A stretch of DNA of 64,000 nucleotides from Frigoribacterium sp. VKM Ac-2836 (GCF_013248995.1 NZ_JABRPK010000001.1:930001-994000), one strand, 5' to 3'; shown: positions 41,437 through 51,030, numbered from the stretch's first letter. The notes: a model not told the origin generated them from the sequence alone. Numbers and translations: made by a program.

Positions 41437-42822
41437 TCAGAATCCGTAGGCCGCTTCACCGTCGCCGCTCTGCTTGCTCACGCGTCGAGACAGGAAGAGC
41501 CCTTCGAGGGCCAACTCGACGGCACCGGCGCGACCGCCGTCGGACGTGGCACCGAGCCGCTCGGCCAGTCGGTCGTAGAGGTCGTCCTCGCCGAGCGAGG
41601 GCAGACCGGCCAGGAAGTCCCGGGCGGTCACCTGCTCACCCGTGGTCACCATGACGCCCGACTCGAGGGCGTCGACGAGGGTGTCGAAGTCGAGCCCGCC
41701 GAAGTGGGCACGGACGGTCTCGGCGGTGGCCGTCCGCAGCAGGTGTTCGAGGACCTCCTCGGCCCGGTCCTCCTCGCCGGACTCGAACTCGATCTTGCCG
41801 CCGAGCACGTCGACGGCCGTCTCGAGGTCGATGGGGCGTGCGACGGCCTCGTCCTCGCCCTGGCGGGTCGCACGGTGCAGCGCGGCGGCCGCGATGGTCT
41901 CGGCCCCGGCGATCGCGAACCGGGCGCTGACGCCGCTGCGCTGGTCGACGGACGGGGACTTCCGCAAGGCGCGGGTGAAACGCGCCAGGATCTCGACGAG
42001 GTGGTCGGGCACCTCGGCGACGAGGTCGGCCTCCTGACGGACGACCGCGACCTCGTCGGCGAGTTCGGTCGGGTAGTGCGTCCGGATCTCGGCGCCGAAG
42101 CGGTCCTTCAGGGGCGTGATGATCCGCCCGCGGTTGGTGTAGTCCTCGGGGTTGGCGCTGGCCACGACGAGCACGTCGAGGGGGAGCCGCAGGACGTACC
42201 CACGGATCTGGATGTCGCGTTCCTCCATCACGTTGAGCATCGCGACCTGGATGCGTTCGGCGAGGTCGGGCAATTCGTTGACGGCCACGATGCCGCGATG
42301 ACCGCGGGGGATGAGCCCGAAGTGGATCGTCTCGGGGTCGCCCAGGCTGCGTCCCTCGGCCACCCGCATGGGGTCGACGTCGCCGATCAGGTCGGCGACG
42401 CTCGTGTCGGGCGTCGCGAGCTTCTCGACGTAGCGCTCGTCGCGCCCCCGCCAGATCACCGGCAGGTCGTCGCCGAGGTCGGCGGCGCGACGACGGCTCT
42501 CGCTCGTGATCGGCTCGAACGGGTGCTCGCCGAGTTCGGACCCCTCGATGACCGGGGACCACTCGTCGAGCAGACCCGCGAGCGTCCGCAGCAGCCGGGT
42601 CTTGCCTTGCCCGCGTTCACCCAGCAGGACGATGTCGTGGCCGGCGATCAAGGCGCGTTCGAGTTGGGGGATGACCGTCGACTCGAAGCCGTGGAGCCCC
42701 GGCCAGGGGTCGCGGCCCTCGCGGAGGGCATCGAGCAGGTTGTCTCGGATCTCGGTGCGGAGGGGCTTCGGGACGTGGCCCGAGCGCCTGAGTTCGCCGA
42801 CGGTTCTCGCGGAGGGAGGCAT
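41437..42822 (-). CDS. MoxR/magnesium-chelatase-like AAA+ ATPase
   Basis: A 461-aa AAA+ protein. Walker A LLGERGQGKTRLL is at about residue 65, Walker B-like RGIVAVNELPDL at about 180, followed by QVAMLNVMEERDIQIRGYVLRLPLDVLVVASANPEDYTNRG with the sensor 1 Asn; arginine-finger segments and an all-helical lid are present. MoxR ATPases pair with VWA proteins as chaperones for metal-cofactor or complex assembly. Here the VWA partner lies immediately downstream. I start at the ATG at 42822 preceded by a GTG; the frame is open far upstream without protein character. Confidence 0.9.
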   Translation of the reverse strand: MPPSARTVGELRRSGHVPKPLRTEIRDNLLDALREGRDPWPGLHGFESTVIPQLERALIAGHDIVLLGERGQGKTRLLRTLAGLLDEWSPVIEGSELGEHPFEPITSESRRRAADLGDDLPVIWRGRDERYVEKLATPDTSVADLIGDVDPMRVAEGRSLGDPETIHFGLIPRGHRGIVAVNELPDLAERIQVAMLNVMEERDIQIRGYVLRLPLDVLVVASANPEDYTNRGRIITPLKDRFGAEIRTHYPTELADEVAVVRQEADLVAEVPDHLVEILARFTRALRKSPSVDQRSGVSARFAIAGAETIAAAALHRATRQGEDEAVARPIDLETAVDVLGGKIEFESGEEDRAEEVLEHLLRTATAETVRAHFGGLDFDTLVDALESGVMVTTGEQVTARDFLAGLPSLGEDDLYDRLAERLGATSDGGRAGAVELALEGLFLSRRVSKQSGDGEAAYGF

Positions 42823-42957
42823 CACCCCGGTGACGCTACGCCCCGGATGCGGACCTGGCGAGGGGCGCCTCCTGCGAGCTTGCCGAGACGTCACGATTCG
42901 ACGACATCCGTCGCGTGACGGTGGTCGCCCCGCCTCGGAGTGGATTGACTGGGGCGC

Positions 42958-44244
42958 ATGCCTGCCGACGAAGACGTCCTCCGGACACCCGACCTCACGA
43001 CCCCCGTCTCGACCAAGAGGTGGCGGATCGTCGGCCCGGGGCTGGTGGTCGCGGCCACCGGCATCGGGGCCGGCGACCTGGTCGCCACCCTCGTCGCGGG
43101 CTCCCGGTTCGGGTACGCCCTGGCCTGGACGGTGGTCGTCGGGGTCGTCATCAAGATCGCGCTCGTCGAGGGTGCCGGGCGCTGGTCGCTCGCGACCGGT
43201 CGCTCGATCTTCGAGGGCTGGCGATCGCTGGGGCGCTGGACGAGCGTGTACTTCGGCGTCTACATCGTCGTCTGGGGTTTCGTCTACGGTGCTGCCGCCA
43301 TGAGCTCGTCGGCCCTGCCTCTCCAGGCGCTCTTCCCGGGCGTCGACCTCAAGGTCTTCGCCCTCGCTGCCGGGGTGCTCGGCGGTGTGATGGTCTGGTT
43401 CGGCAAGTACTCGTTCTTCGAGAAGGTCATCGCCTTCTTCGTGGGTGTCATGTTCGTCACCGTCGTCGGTTCGGCGATCGTCACGCTGCCCAACCTCGGC
43501 GAGCTCGCGGCCGGTCTCGTGCCGACGATCCCCGAGAACGGACTCGTCGTCGCCTTGAGCGTGACCGGCGGAGTCGGCGGCACCATCACCCTGGCCGCCT
43601 ACGGCTACTGGTTGCGCGAGAAGGGCTGGCACAGCCCGGGCTGGATGAAGGTCATGCGGCTCGACAACGGCGTGGCCTACGTCGTCAGCGGCGTGTTTGT
43701 CCTCTCCATGCTCGTCGTCGGTGCCGAACTGCTGTACTCGGGCGGCATCGCCCTGGCCGACGGCGAGGGCGGTCTCGTTCAGCTGGCGGCCGTCCTCGGC
43801 GAGCGGTACGGCACGTTCATGACCTGGTTCTTCTTGATCGGCTTCTTCGCGACCTCGTTCTCGTCGATCCTCGGTGTGTGGAACGGAGTCTCGCTGATGT
43901 TCGCCGACTTCGTGGGCACCCTTCGAGGCCTCGACCCCGACGACCCGCGCCGTCGCATCGGCGGCCTCTACTACCGTGTCTTCGTCGTCTGGCTCACCGT
44001 GCCTCCGATGGCGATCCTGTTCCTCGACCGACCGATCGGGTTGATCGTGCTTTACGGGGTGCTCGGGGCACTCTTCATGCCCTTCCTCGCGATCACCCTG
44101 CTCTGGCTGCTCAACTCCTCGCGCACACCCGCCGAGTGGCGCAGCCGGTGGCTCAGCAACTCGCTCCTGGCGATCTGCGCCGTGCTCTTCGTCGTGCTCG
44201 GGTCCCAACAACTGGTGACCGAGGTCGGCAAGCTCTTCGCCTGA
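42958..44244 (+). CDS. Nramp-family-like divalent metal transporter, atypical metal site
   Basis: A 428-aa membrane protein with about 11 helices. PGLVVAATGIGAGDLVATLVAGSRFGY corresponds to Nramp helix 1 and GGVGGTITLAAYGYWLREKG to helix 6. The canonical metal-binding DPGN (helix 1) and MPH (helix 6) motifs are replaced, by GAGD and by GGTITL-AYGYW respectively. Such Nramp-related transporters may carry other cations than Mn2+ or Fe2+, or another substrate. It is a single gene with its own ATG at 42958, divergent from the MoxR gene. Confidence 0.85.
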   Translation: MPADEDVLRTPDLTTPVSTKRWRIVGPGLVVAATGIGAGDLVATLVAGSRFGYALAWTVVVGVVIKIALVEGAGRWSLATGRSIFEGWRSLGRWTSVYFGVYIVVWGFVYGAAAMSSSALPLQALFPGVDLKVFALAAGVLGGVMVWFGKYSFFEKVIAFFVGVMFVTVVGSAIVTLPNLGELAAGLVPTIPENGLVVALSVTGGVGGTITLAAYGYWLREKGWHSPGWMKVMRLDNGVAYVVSGVFVLSMLVVGAELLYSGGIALADGEGGLVQLAAVLGERYGTFMTWFFLIGFFATSFSSILGVWNGVSLMFADFVGTLRGLDPDDPRRRIGGLYYRVFVVWLTVPPMAILFLDRPIGLIVLYGVLGALFMPFLAITLLWLLNSSRTPAEWRSRWLSNSLLAICAVLFVVLGSQQLVTEVGKLFA

Positions 44245-44261
44245 GCGGGGCGTGCTTCGGT

Positions 44262-45731
44262 CTACTGCACCGAAGCCGTGAGCCGCGCGACGTTGTCGAG
44301 CACCTGCAGGGGAGCGGGCCGCGTCAGCCAGCCCGCGAGGGTGATCTCATGGGACTTCGCTCGGTAGTCCTCTTCGATCTCGCGGACCTGGTCGACGAAC
44401 CCCGCCCCACGCACCATCAGGGACACCTCGAAGTTCAGGCTGAACGATCGCATGTCCATGTTGCTCGACCCGATCACCGCGACGTCGTTGTCCACGGTGA
44501 AGTGCTTCGAGTGCAGGACGATCGGCTTCTCGTAGAGGAAGATGCGCACGCCGGCCCGGAGCAGCGTCTCGTAGTAGGACCGTTGGGCGTGGTAGACCAG
44601 GAACTGGTCGGCGACCTCGCAGGCGAACAGCTGGACGTCGACCCCGCGCTCGGCCGCCGTGGTGATGGCGTAGAGCATCGACTCGTCCGGGACGAAGTAG
44701 GGGCTGGCGATGATCAGCCGCTCTTGCGCGCCGTAGACGAGGGCATTGAAGAGCCGCAGGTTGTTCTCGCCGTCGAAGCCGGGCCCGCTCGGCACGACCT
44801 GGCACTCGTAGGCGTCGTCGCCGGTGCGGCGTTCGACGCGCGGCTCGGCCTCGGCATCGGTGGGCAGTTCGTCGGTCTCGCTGTACCAGTCGGTGATGAA
44901 CAGGGCGTTGAGGCCGACCGCGGCGGGCCCGTCGAGGCGCACCATGAGGTCCTTCCACTGCAGGCCCCGGCGGATGTTGCCGCGCTTGTTGTAGCTGGGG
45001 TCGGTCATGTTCTGCGAGCCGGTGAAGGCCACGTCGCCGTCGACGACCACGATCTTGCGGTGGTTGCGGAGGTCCGGTCTGCGCCACATGCCCTTCGTGG
45101 GGTGGAACGGCAGCATCTCCTCGAAACGGATGCCCGCGTCGCGCAACCAGGTGCGCGTGACCCGACCCTGGGGGTTGCGGATCGTCGCCCAGTGGTCGTA
45201 CAACACGCGCACCTTCACCCCGCGGTCGTGGGCACGCTTCAACGCGTCGAAGAACAGGAAGGTCGACTCGTCGCGCGTGAAGATGTAGAACTCGACGTGC
45301 ACGTAGCGCTCGGCCGCGTCGACCGCCTCGGTCATGGCCGCGATCGATCCGGCGTAGTCCGGCAGCAGCCGCGTCGTGTTGCCAGGTATCAAGGGCATGG
45401 CGCCGAGCGTGCGGTTCAGCTGCACGACCGTCCCGAACCACGGCGGCTGGGTGTCGGTCGGCACGCGGTTGTCGAGGCCCTGGGTGTTCTCGAGGATGAG
45501 CGAGTTGATCTCGCGCTGTTTGTCCCGTCGGTCCTTCGGCAGCTTCGTGCTGCCGAGCAGGCCGTAGAGCACACTGCCCGGGATCGGGGCGACGAAGATC
45601 GCCATCAGCCACGCCATGGCCGAGCTCGGGCGCCGGTTGCGCGGCACGACCGCCACCGACACGATCCTGATGAGGATGTCGACCACCAGGATCACGGTGG
45701 GGAAGGCCTTGAGGAGCTTGCGCCAGGTCAT
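44262..45731 (-). CDS. cls: Cardiolipin synthase (phospholipase D type)
   Basis: A 489-aa membrane enzyme that condenses two phosphatidylglycerols to cardiolipin. Two N-terminal transmembrane helices (AFPTVILVVDILIRIVSVAVV and MAWLMAIFVAPIPGSVLYGLLG) are followed by two PLD domains with HKD motifs: NHRKIVVVDGDVAFTGSQN at about 226 and HSKHFTVDNDVAVIGSSNMD at about 405. The C-terminal ETLLRAGVRIFLY segment is typical. The ATG at 45731 gives the normal length; the open frame upstream lacks protein character. Confidence 0.95.
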   Translation of the reverse strand: MTWRKLLKAFPTVILVVDILIRIVSVAVVPRNRRPSSAMAWLMAIFVAPIPGSVLYGLLGSTKLPKDRRDKQREINSLILENTQGLDNRVPTDTQPPWFGTVVQLNRTLGAMPLIPGNTTRLLPDYAGSIAAMTEAVDAAERYVHVEFYIFTRDESTFLFFDALKRAHDRGVKVRVLYDHWATIRNPQGRVTRTWLRDAGIRFEEMLPFHPTKGMWRRPDLRNHRKIVVVDGDVAFTGSQNMTDPSYNKRGNIRRGLQWKDLMVRLDGPAAVGLNALFITDWYSETDELPTDAEAEPRVERRTGDDAYECQVVPSGPGFDGENNLRLFNALVYGAQERLIIASPYFVPDESMLYAITTAAERGVDVQLFACEVADQFLVYHAQRSYYETLLRAGVRIFLYEKPIVLHSKHFTVDNDVAVIGSSNMDMRSFSLNFEVSLMVRGAGFVDQVREIEEDYRAKSHEITLAGWLTRPAPLQVLDNVARLTASVQ

Positions 45732-45802
45732 CCGCCGATCATCGCAGGTCGACGGCGACCGAGGCCGCCCCGTTCGCGCATCGCGCCTCCTATGCTCGGA
45801 GG

Positions 45803-46942
45803 ATGTCGTCCGGTCACCCGCGTCCGTCCCCCGCCGACGTCGACCTGGTCGTCGTCGGTGGGGGCGCCATGGGCCTCGCGACCGCGTGGCAGGCCGCGGC
45901 GCGTGGGCACGAGGTCGTACTGGTCGAACGGTACGAGCAGGGGCACCACCGCGGTGCGTCGCACGGAGCCACCCGCAACCTGAACATCGCGTACGACGAC
46001 GCCGACTACGTCGCCCTCGCGCAGGAGGCACGGGTGCGGTGGGACGCGCTGGCGGACGAGACCGGCACCCCCTTGCTCGATCTCGTGGGGGTCGTGAACC
46101 ACGGTCGCCCGTCGATGCTCCGGCGCATGAGGGCGTTGCACGTCGAGGCGGGCGTCCCCAGCGAAATCCTCGACGCCGCCGAGGCGGGAGAGCGGTGGCG
46201 GGGCATCCGCTTCGCCACCGAGGTGCTGCACGTGCCCGGAAGCGGTCGCATCCGTGCCGCGGACGCCCTGACGGCACTCGCCCGGGCGGCGACGGCCCAT
46301 GGGGCTCGACTGCTCTGGTCGACGCCCGTCACGGGGCTGCACGTCGAGGGGCCCGAGCGCGTCCGCGTCGTGACGACTGACGCCGAGTACACCGCCCGGC
46401 GCGTGGTGGTGACGGCGGGTGCCTGGACCGAGGACGTCGTCGGTGGGCTCGTCCGTCTCCCTCGGCTCACCGTGACGCAGGAGCAACCGGCGCACTTCGC
46501 CGTGACCGACCCCGGGGCGCACTGGCCGAGCTTCAACCACCGTCCTGATCCGTCTCGGTCCGCCGAGTCGTGGTGGCCGGGCGTCGTCTACGGCATGCTC
46601 ACGCCGGGTGAGGGCGTCAAGGCGGGCTGGCACGGAGCCGGCCCCGTCGTGCATCCCGACCGCCGGTCCTTCGAACCCGACCCCGGACAGCTCGAGCAGC
46701 TTCGGCGGTACGCCCGCGAGTGGCTGCCGGGCGTCGATGCCGAGACGGCGGCCCCGATCAGCTGCACGTACACGACCACCGACGACGAGGACTTCGTGCT
46801 CGACCGGGTCGGCCCCGTCGTGGTGGGGGCCGGTTTCTCCGGACACGGGTTCAAGTTCACGCCCCTCGTCGGGTCGATCCTGGTCGACCTCGTCGAGGGG
46901 GCCGAGGCCCCGGCGAGGTTCCGGCGACTGGGCCGACCGTGA
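45803..46942 (+). CDS. FAD-dependent amine oxidase of the DAO/sarcosine-oxidase family
   Basis: A 379-aa flavoprotein. DLVVVGGGAMGLATAWQAAARGHEVVLVER is the FAD-binding start at residue 12, and SHGATRNLNIAYDD matches the conserved SHG-R segment of monomeric sarcosine and N-methyltryptophan oxidases. The C-terminal DEDFVLDRVGPVVVGAGFSGHGFKFTP is typical; in that family a Cys anchors the flavin, but the expected position here has no Cys (SCTYTT is nearby). It oxidises an N-methyl amino acid or similar amine, producing H2O2. Its stop overlaps the GTG of the next gene. Confidence 0.9.
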   Translation: MSSGHPRPSPADVDLVVVGGGAMGLATAWQAAARGHEVVLVERYEQGHHRGASHGATRNLNIAYDDADYVALAQEARVRWDALADETGTPLLDLVGVVNHGRPSMLRRMRALHVEAGVPSEILDAAEAGERWRGIRFATEVLHVPGSGRIRAADALTALARAATAHGARLLWSTPVTGLHVEGPERVRVVTTDAEYTARRVVVTAGAWTEDVVGGLVRLPRLTVTQEQPAHFAVTDPGAHWPSFNHRPDPSRSAESWWPGVVYGMLTPGEGVKAGWHGAGPVVHPDRRSFEPDPGQLEQLRRYAREWLPGVDAETAAPISCTYTTTDDEDFVLDRVGPVVVGAGFSGHGFKFTPLVGSILVDLVEGAEAPARFRRLGRP

Positions 46943-47745
46943 CCCGTCGAGCCGCGACGACGCGAGGCACGGTGGCGGGCCTGCCCTTCGTCCGCCAGGG
47001 GAGGGGCACCCCCACGATCCTGCTGCCCGGGGTCGGGCCGGGTCGCCATCACCCCTCGGCCTGGGACCGCGCCCTGCTGCGGCTCGAGACGGCGCCTCTC
47101 GCCCGCGCGGTCGAACTGTGGACGCTCGGTCGTCGCCACGGGCTGCCCGAGGGCACCACGATGAGCGACCTCTCGGACGACGTGGCCCGAGCCGCGGCCG
47201 AGATCTCAGGGGGGCCGATCGACGTGGTGGGTACCTCCACCGGGGGCAGCATCGCCCTCCAACTGGCGGTCGACCATCCCGAGCTGGTGCGGCGCCTGGT
47301 CCTCGTGTCCTCGGCCCACCGTCTCGGTGACGACGGGCGCGATGCCCAGCGGCACACGGCCGAGCGCCTCCGGGCCGGCGACGCACGAGGTGCCTCGGCC
47401 GCCCTGCTCGGTCAGACGACCACCGGGGTCCCGGCCTCGATCGCCCTGCGGGGCCTCGGGCGCCTGGTGCCTCACGTCGTCGTCGGCGAGCGGCACGACG
47501 ACCTCGTCGTGACCCTGGACGCCGAGGACTCGTTCGACGTGGAGGGCCGTCTCGGTGCGGTCGCGGCGCCGACGCTCGTCGTGGCCGGCGGCGCCGACGG
47601 TTTCTACCCCCTCGAACTCGTGGTGCGCACCGTGGCCGGCCTGCCGGACGCGACGCTCGCCGTGCACCGTCGGTCGGGCCACCTCGGGTTGGGCTCGTGG
47701 GGAGTCTCGCGCGAGGTCCTCGCCCACCTCGCTCGCGCCTCCTGA
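46939..47745 (+). CDS. Alpha/beta hydrolase
   Basis: A 268-aa hydrolase with ILLPGVGPGRHH as the oxyanion segment, VGTSTGGSIALQLAVDHPE as the nucleophile elbow (GTSTGG), LVVAGGADGFYPLELV with the acid Asp, and His in RRSGHLGLG. It is coupled to the oxidase by a GTGA overlap, so the pair may act on one substrate, but the identity is open. No membrane segment or signal peptide. Confidence 0.82.
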   Translation: MTRRAATTRGTVAGLPFVRQGRGTPTILLPGVGPGRHHPSAWDRALLRLETAPLARAVELWTLGRRHGLPEGTTMSDLSDDVARAAAEISGGPIDVVGTSTGGSIALQLAVDHPELVRRLVLVSSAHRLGDDGRDAQRHTAERLRAGDARGASAALLGQTTTGVPASIALRGLGRLVPHVVVGERHDDLVVTLDAEDSFDVEGRLGAVAAPTLVVAGGADGFYPLELVVRTVAGLPDATLAVHRRSGHLGLGSWGVSREVLAHLARAS

Positions 47746-47860
47746 CGCGTCGGCCGGCCCGGTCACCGACAGGTCGGACGGGCGTCCCGGAACGAGGAAT
47801 GTGCCGGTCGGACCGGCGAGTCCCCCCGGTCCGAGACCGTTCGTCACCTACCATCCGAGC

Positions 47861-49267
47861 ATGGCCGACAACGTGCAGACCGCGAGCGTCGGGGGCATCG
47901 CACCCCCGAGCGACGACGTCACGTTCCACCGGCGCCGTGTGACGTTCGTCGCACCCTTCGACGACACCGTCCCCGAGTCCTCCGCTCGCCCGGACCAGCA
48001 GGAGCACCACCCCGTGAACCAGACCCTCGCCCCCGAGACCGCCGTCGACCGACCCGACGACCAGACCGATGCCTCGCAGCTCGAGGCCGATCCGGTCGAG
48101 TCAGCACCCGTGACGTCGTCGGTCCGCGCCCCACGCCCCGTCTCGGTCCCCTCACATCGTGCCGACGTCGTCCTGGACGACATCGTTCCCACCGACGCCT
48201 TCGAGGCCCGCCCCGCGAGCGTGGCTCGCCACTCGATCGACACCTCCGCCATCACGCTGCCCGTGCTGGCCGTGTCGGTGCCCGACGACCTGCCGCAGCC
48301 TCCCGAGCGGCTCACGCTCGACGACGAGGTCCTCGCCCGACTGGTCGAGAAGCGCCTCGAGGACACCGCGACGATCGACCTGATGGCCGTGGTCCAGGCC
48401 CAGCTCGCCCTGCGCGCGGTCGAAGCGGCGCGCTTCGCCTCGTGGGAGGACCAGATCACCCGCGTCGGCACCGACGAGGCGGCCCGCGCACTCGAGGCCA
48501 CGCGCCTCCGGTTCACCGGCGTCCTGCCGGTCGTGACGCCCGGAGCCGTGCGCGAACCCCGACCCGTCGTCGAGGCGGGGCAGGCGCCCGTCGCATCAGC
48601 CACCGCCCTCGACGTCGCACGCACGCCGGTCGCCGCCTCGACCCCTCCTGCGGTCGTCGGCACGTCGACGGGTCCCGAGATGCCCGTCGCCCACCCGGCC
48701 GGGTCGGGTGGCATGTCCGACGCGCTGGCGGCGACGGATCCCCAGGCCGCCGCCGACCAGGAGGCGCTGGTCGGGCCGGCCGTGTCGTCTCCCGACCCGC
48801 AGGCCGTCGCCTCCGCCCCCGTCCCGCCCCTGCCGGGTCGTCCCCTCGCCCTCGTCGGCGTCGTCACGGCAGCGCTGGTGGTCGTCGCGGCCCTCGTACT
48901 GGCCTTCGTCCCGGCCCTCGCCGTCGCCTCGGCCGTCCTCGCCACCGTCGCCGTCCCGATCGCGACCGGACTCGTCGGTCTCGCCGCCCTGTCCTCGGTC
49001 TCGATCCGTCCCGACGACGCCTCGCGCGTCGCTCGGCGTGGACCGATCGGAGTCGTCGTCGGCGTCGTGGCCGGCACCGTCGTGGGCTTCGGACTGCTCC
49101 TCAGCGACCTGGGCGCGTTCGCCTGGCAGGGGTTCCTGGTCCGCGCCGTCGGCATCACCGGCCTGTCGACGTCGGTCTCGGTGGTCGTCGCGCTGCTCGG
49201 TGCCGCCGTCGTGGCGTTCATCGTCGCGGTCATGATCACGGGGTTCCGCTCGACGGCTCGCGACTAG
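47861..49267 (+). CDS. Large membrane protein of unknown function with a disordered N-terminus
   Basis: A 468-aa protein. The first 330 residues are hydrophilic, rich in Pro, Ala, Val, Asp and Glu, and largely disordered, with one helical block (LTLDDEVLARLVEKRLED, LMAVVQAQLALRAVEAARFASWEDQ). The C-terminal 140 residues contain four transmembrane helices, for example PLALVGVVTAALVVVAALVLAFVPAL and GVVVGVVAGTVVGFGLLL. I do not recognise a family. The next gene follows by 9 bp, so the two may share a transcript. Confidence 0.75.
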   Translation: MADNVQTASVGGIAPPSDDVTFHRRRVTFVAPFDDTVPESSARPDQQEHHPVNQTLAPETAVDRPDDQTDASQLEADPVESAPVTSSVRAPRPVSVPSHRADVVLDDIVPTDAFEARPASVARHSIDTSAITLPVLAVSVPDDLPQPPERLTLDDEVLARLVEKRLEDTATIDLMAVVQAQLALRAVEAARFASWEDQITRVGTDEAARALEATRLRFTGVLPVVTPGAVREPRPVVEAGQAPVASATALDVARTPVAASTPPAVVGTSTGPEMPVAHPAGSGGMSDALAATDPQAAADQEALVGPAVSSPDPQAVASAPVPPLPGRPLALVGVVTAALVVVAALVLAFVPALAVASAVLATVAVPIATGLVGLAALSSVSIRPDDASRVARRGPIGVVVGVVAGTVVGFGLLLSDLGAFAWQGFLVRAVGITGLSTSVSVVVALLGAAVVAFIVAVMITGFRSTARD

Positions 49268-49276
49268 GCTGTCGAG

Positions 49277-50092
49277 GTGTCCACACTCGCCTCGGTCAAC
49301 TCCGTCATCGAACGTCTCTGGCCGCTCTCGGGCGCCTCGTCGTGGGACTCTCCCGGCCTGGTCGTGGGCGATCCCGACCTGCCCGTGACCCACGTGCACC
49401 TGGCCGTGGACGCGGTGCTCGACACCGTCGACGAGGCCGTCGGCATGGGCGCCGATCTGTTGCTCGTCCACCACCCGCTGCTGTTCCACGGCGTCTCGAC
49501 GGTCGCGGAAGACACCACCAAAGGCGCCGTCATCGCGCGACTCGTCCGGGCCGGGTGCGGCCTCGTCGCCGCCCACACCAACGCCGACGTCGTCGAGACG
49601 GGCACGTCCCGTGTGCTCGCCCACCAACTCGGCCTCCTCGACCAGCGTCCGATCACCCCGGGCACCACCCAGGGCACGGGCCTCGGTGTCGTCGGCCGCC
49701 TGCCGCACGCCATGACCCTCGTCGCTCTCGCCCGCCAACTGGGCGACGTGCTGCCCCCGACCGCGTCGGGCGTCCGCGTGGCCGGTGGCGCGGACCGCGT
49801 CGTCGAGACGGTCGCGCTCTGTGCCGGTGCCGGCGATTCGCTGCTGACCGATCCGGCCGTGCTCGCGGCCGATGTCTACGTCACGAGCGACCTGCGTCAC
49901 CATCCCGCGTCCGACGCCCGCGAGCTCATGCGCCTCGGCCACGGCCCCGCCCTCGTCGACGTGTCGCACTGGGCCGCCGAATGGCTCTGGCTCGACACGG
50001 CGGCCGCGCAGCTGCGCCGTGAACTGGACGACGTCGAGGTCACGCTGAGCGACCTGCGCACCGACCCCTGGGACTTCGCCGTCGTGCAGTGA
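49277..50092 (+). CDS. Nif3-like dinuclear metal centre protein
   Basis: A 271-aa member of the Nif3/YbgI family. Metal ligands are visible in LLLVHHPLLFHG (paired His), AAHTNADV (His-Asn-Asp) and near the end DLRHHPASDARELMRLGHGPALVDVSHWAAEWLW. It forms hexameric rings; the biochemical role is unsettled (GTP cyclohydrolase 1 type 2-like in name). In Actinobacteria it commonly precedes the DUF164 protein gene and rnpB, exactly as here. GTG start at 49277. Confidence 0.92.
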   Translation: MSTLASVNSVIERLWPLSGASSWDSPGLVVGDPDLPVTHVHLAVDAVLDTVDEAVGMGADLLLVHHPLLFHGVSTVAEDTTKGAVIARLVRAGCGLVAAHTNADVVETGTSRVLAHQLGLLDQRPITPGTTQGTGLGVVGRLPHAMTLVALARQLGDVLPPTASGVRVAGGADRVVETVALCAGAGDSLLTDPAVLAADVYVTSDLRHHPASDARELMRLGHGPALVDVSHWAAEWLWLDTAAAQLRRELDDVEVTLSDLRTDPWDFAVVQ

Positions 50093-50204
50093 GTCGCCCG
50101 TGCCGTCCACCGCGACGACGCCGGGTCGCGACGCCTCAGACCTCACGACCCGCGCCTCCTCGTCGCTCCGTTCCCGCCTCCCACCGACCCCGAGAAGAGC
50201 CCCC

Positions 50205-50948
50205 ATGCCCCTCATGAAAGCCAGCTACGAGCACCAGGCCCTGCTGCTCGACCTGCAACAGCTCGACACCGCGCTGCGGCAGATCGCGCACAAGGGCGCC
50301 AACCTGCCCGAGATCGCCGTGCTGGCCTCGCTCGAGGGGGACGGCTCGCGTCTGCGTAGCCGTCTCGCGACCGAGCAGGGCGCCTGGGAGGACGCGCAGA
50401 GCGAGAGCAAGCGCATCGAGTCCGACGTGGCCGTCGTCGAGGCGCGCGTCGCCCGGGACGAGCAGCGGATCGCGTCGTCCTCCTCCACCAAGGACGTCGC
50501 CGCTCTCGAGGGCGAGCTCGCCGCCCTCGCCAAGCGCCGCTCCGACCTCGAGGACCTCGAACTCGAGGTGATGGAGCGTGTCGAGAGCCTGGGCGCGGTC
50601 GCCGCCGTCACGCAGGGCGAGCTCGACCAGCTCGAGACCCGACGCGTCGACGCCGAGACCGGACGAGACGCGAAGCTGGCCGAACTCGAGGCCGACCGGG
50701 CCGAGGTCGTCGCGAACCGCGAGACCATCGCGGCCACGGTGCCCGCCGACCTGCTCGCCCTCTACGAACGACAGCGTGACCGCTACGGCGTCGGTGCGTC
50801 ACTCCTGCGCGGTGGCGTGTCGAGTGCCAGCGGCGTGGCCCTGACCGGCAGCGACCTGGCCGCCGTGCGGGCCGCCGCCGAGGACGACGTCGTCCTCTGC
50901 CCCGACAGCAACGCGGTGCTCGTCCGCACCTACGAGTCCGGCATCTGA
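50205..50948 (+). CDS. DUF164/zf-RING_7-family coiled-coil protein with degenerate zinc ribbon
   Basis: A 247-aa protein. A long antiparallel coiled coil (about residues 5-185, with SKRIESDVAVVEARVARDEQRI) is followed by the ALYERQRDRYGVGASLL hinge and a C-terminal module. In the family that module is a C4 zinc ribbon with two CxxC pairs. Here the first pair is replaced by GVSSASG and the second is reduced to a single Cys in VVLCPDSNAVLVRT. It therefore probably does not bind zinc. It follows the Nif3-like gene and precedes rnpB, the standard actinobacterial order. ATG at 50205; 50214 is an alternative. Confidence 0.88.
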   Translation: MPLMKASYEHQALLLDLQQLDTALRQIAHKGANLPEIAVLASLEGDGSRLRSRLATEQGAWEDAQSESKRIESDVAVVEARVARDEQRIASSSSTKDVAALEGELAALAKRRSDLEDLELEVMERVESLGAVAAVTQGELDQLETRRVDAETGRDAKLAELEADRAEVVANRETIAATVPADLLALYERQRDRYGVGASLLRGGVSSASGVALTGSDLAAVRAAAEDDVVLCPDSNAVLVRTYESGI

Positions 50949-51030
50949 CCCCGGGCGGAGCCTCGGTCGTCCCGCGGCACCAGCGACCTGCGCACCACCG
51001 ACGTGCCCGGCACCGCTAGGCTCGGGGACG

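Noticed and set aside
42915-45983. Rightward open frame of 1022 codons
   Set aside because: It overlaps the Nramp-like gene in another frame and the cardiolipin synthase gene antisense. The product is low-complexity Arg-rich and then Val/Asp/Gly-rich shadow sequence.
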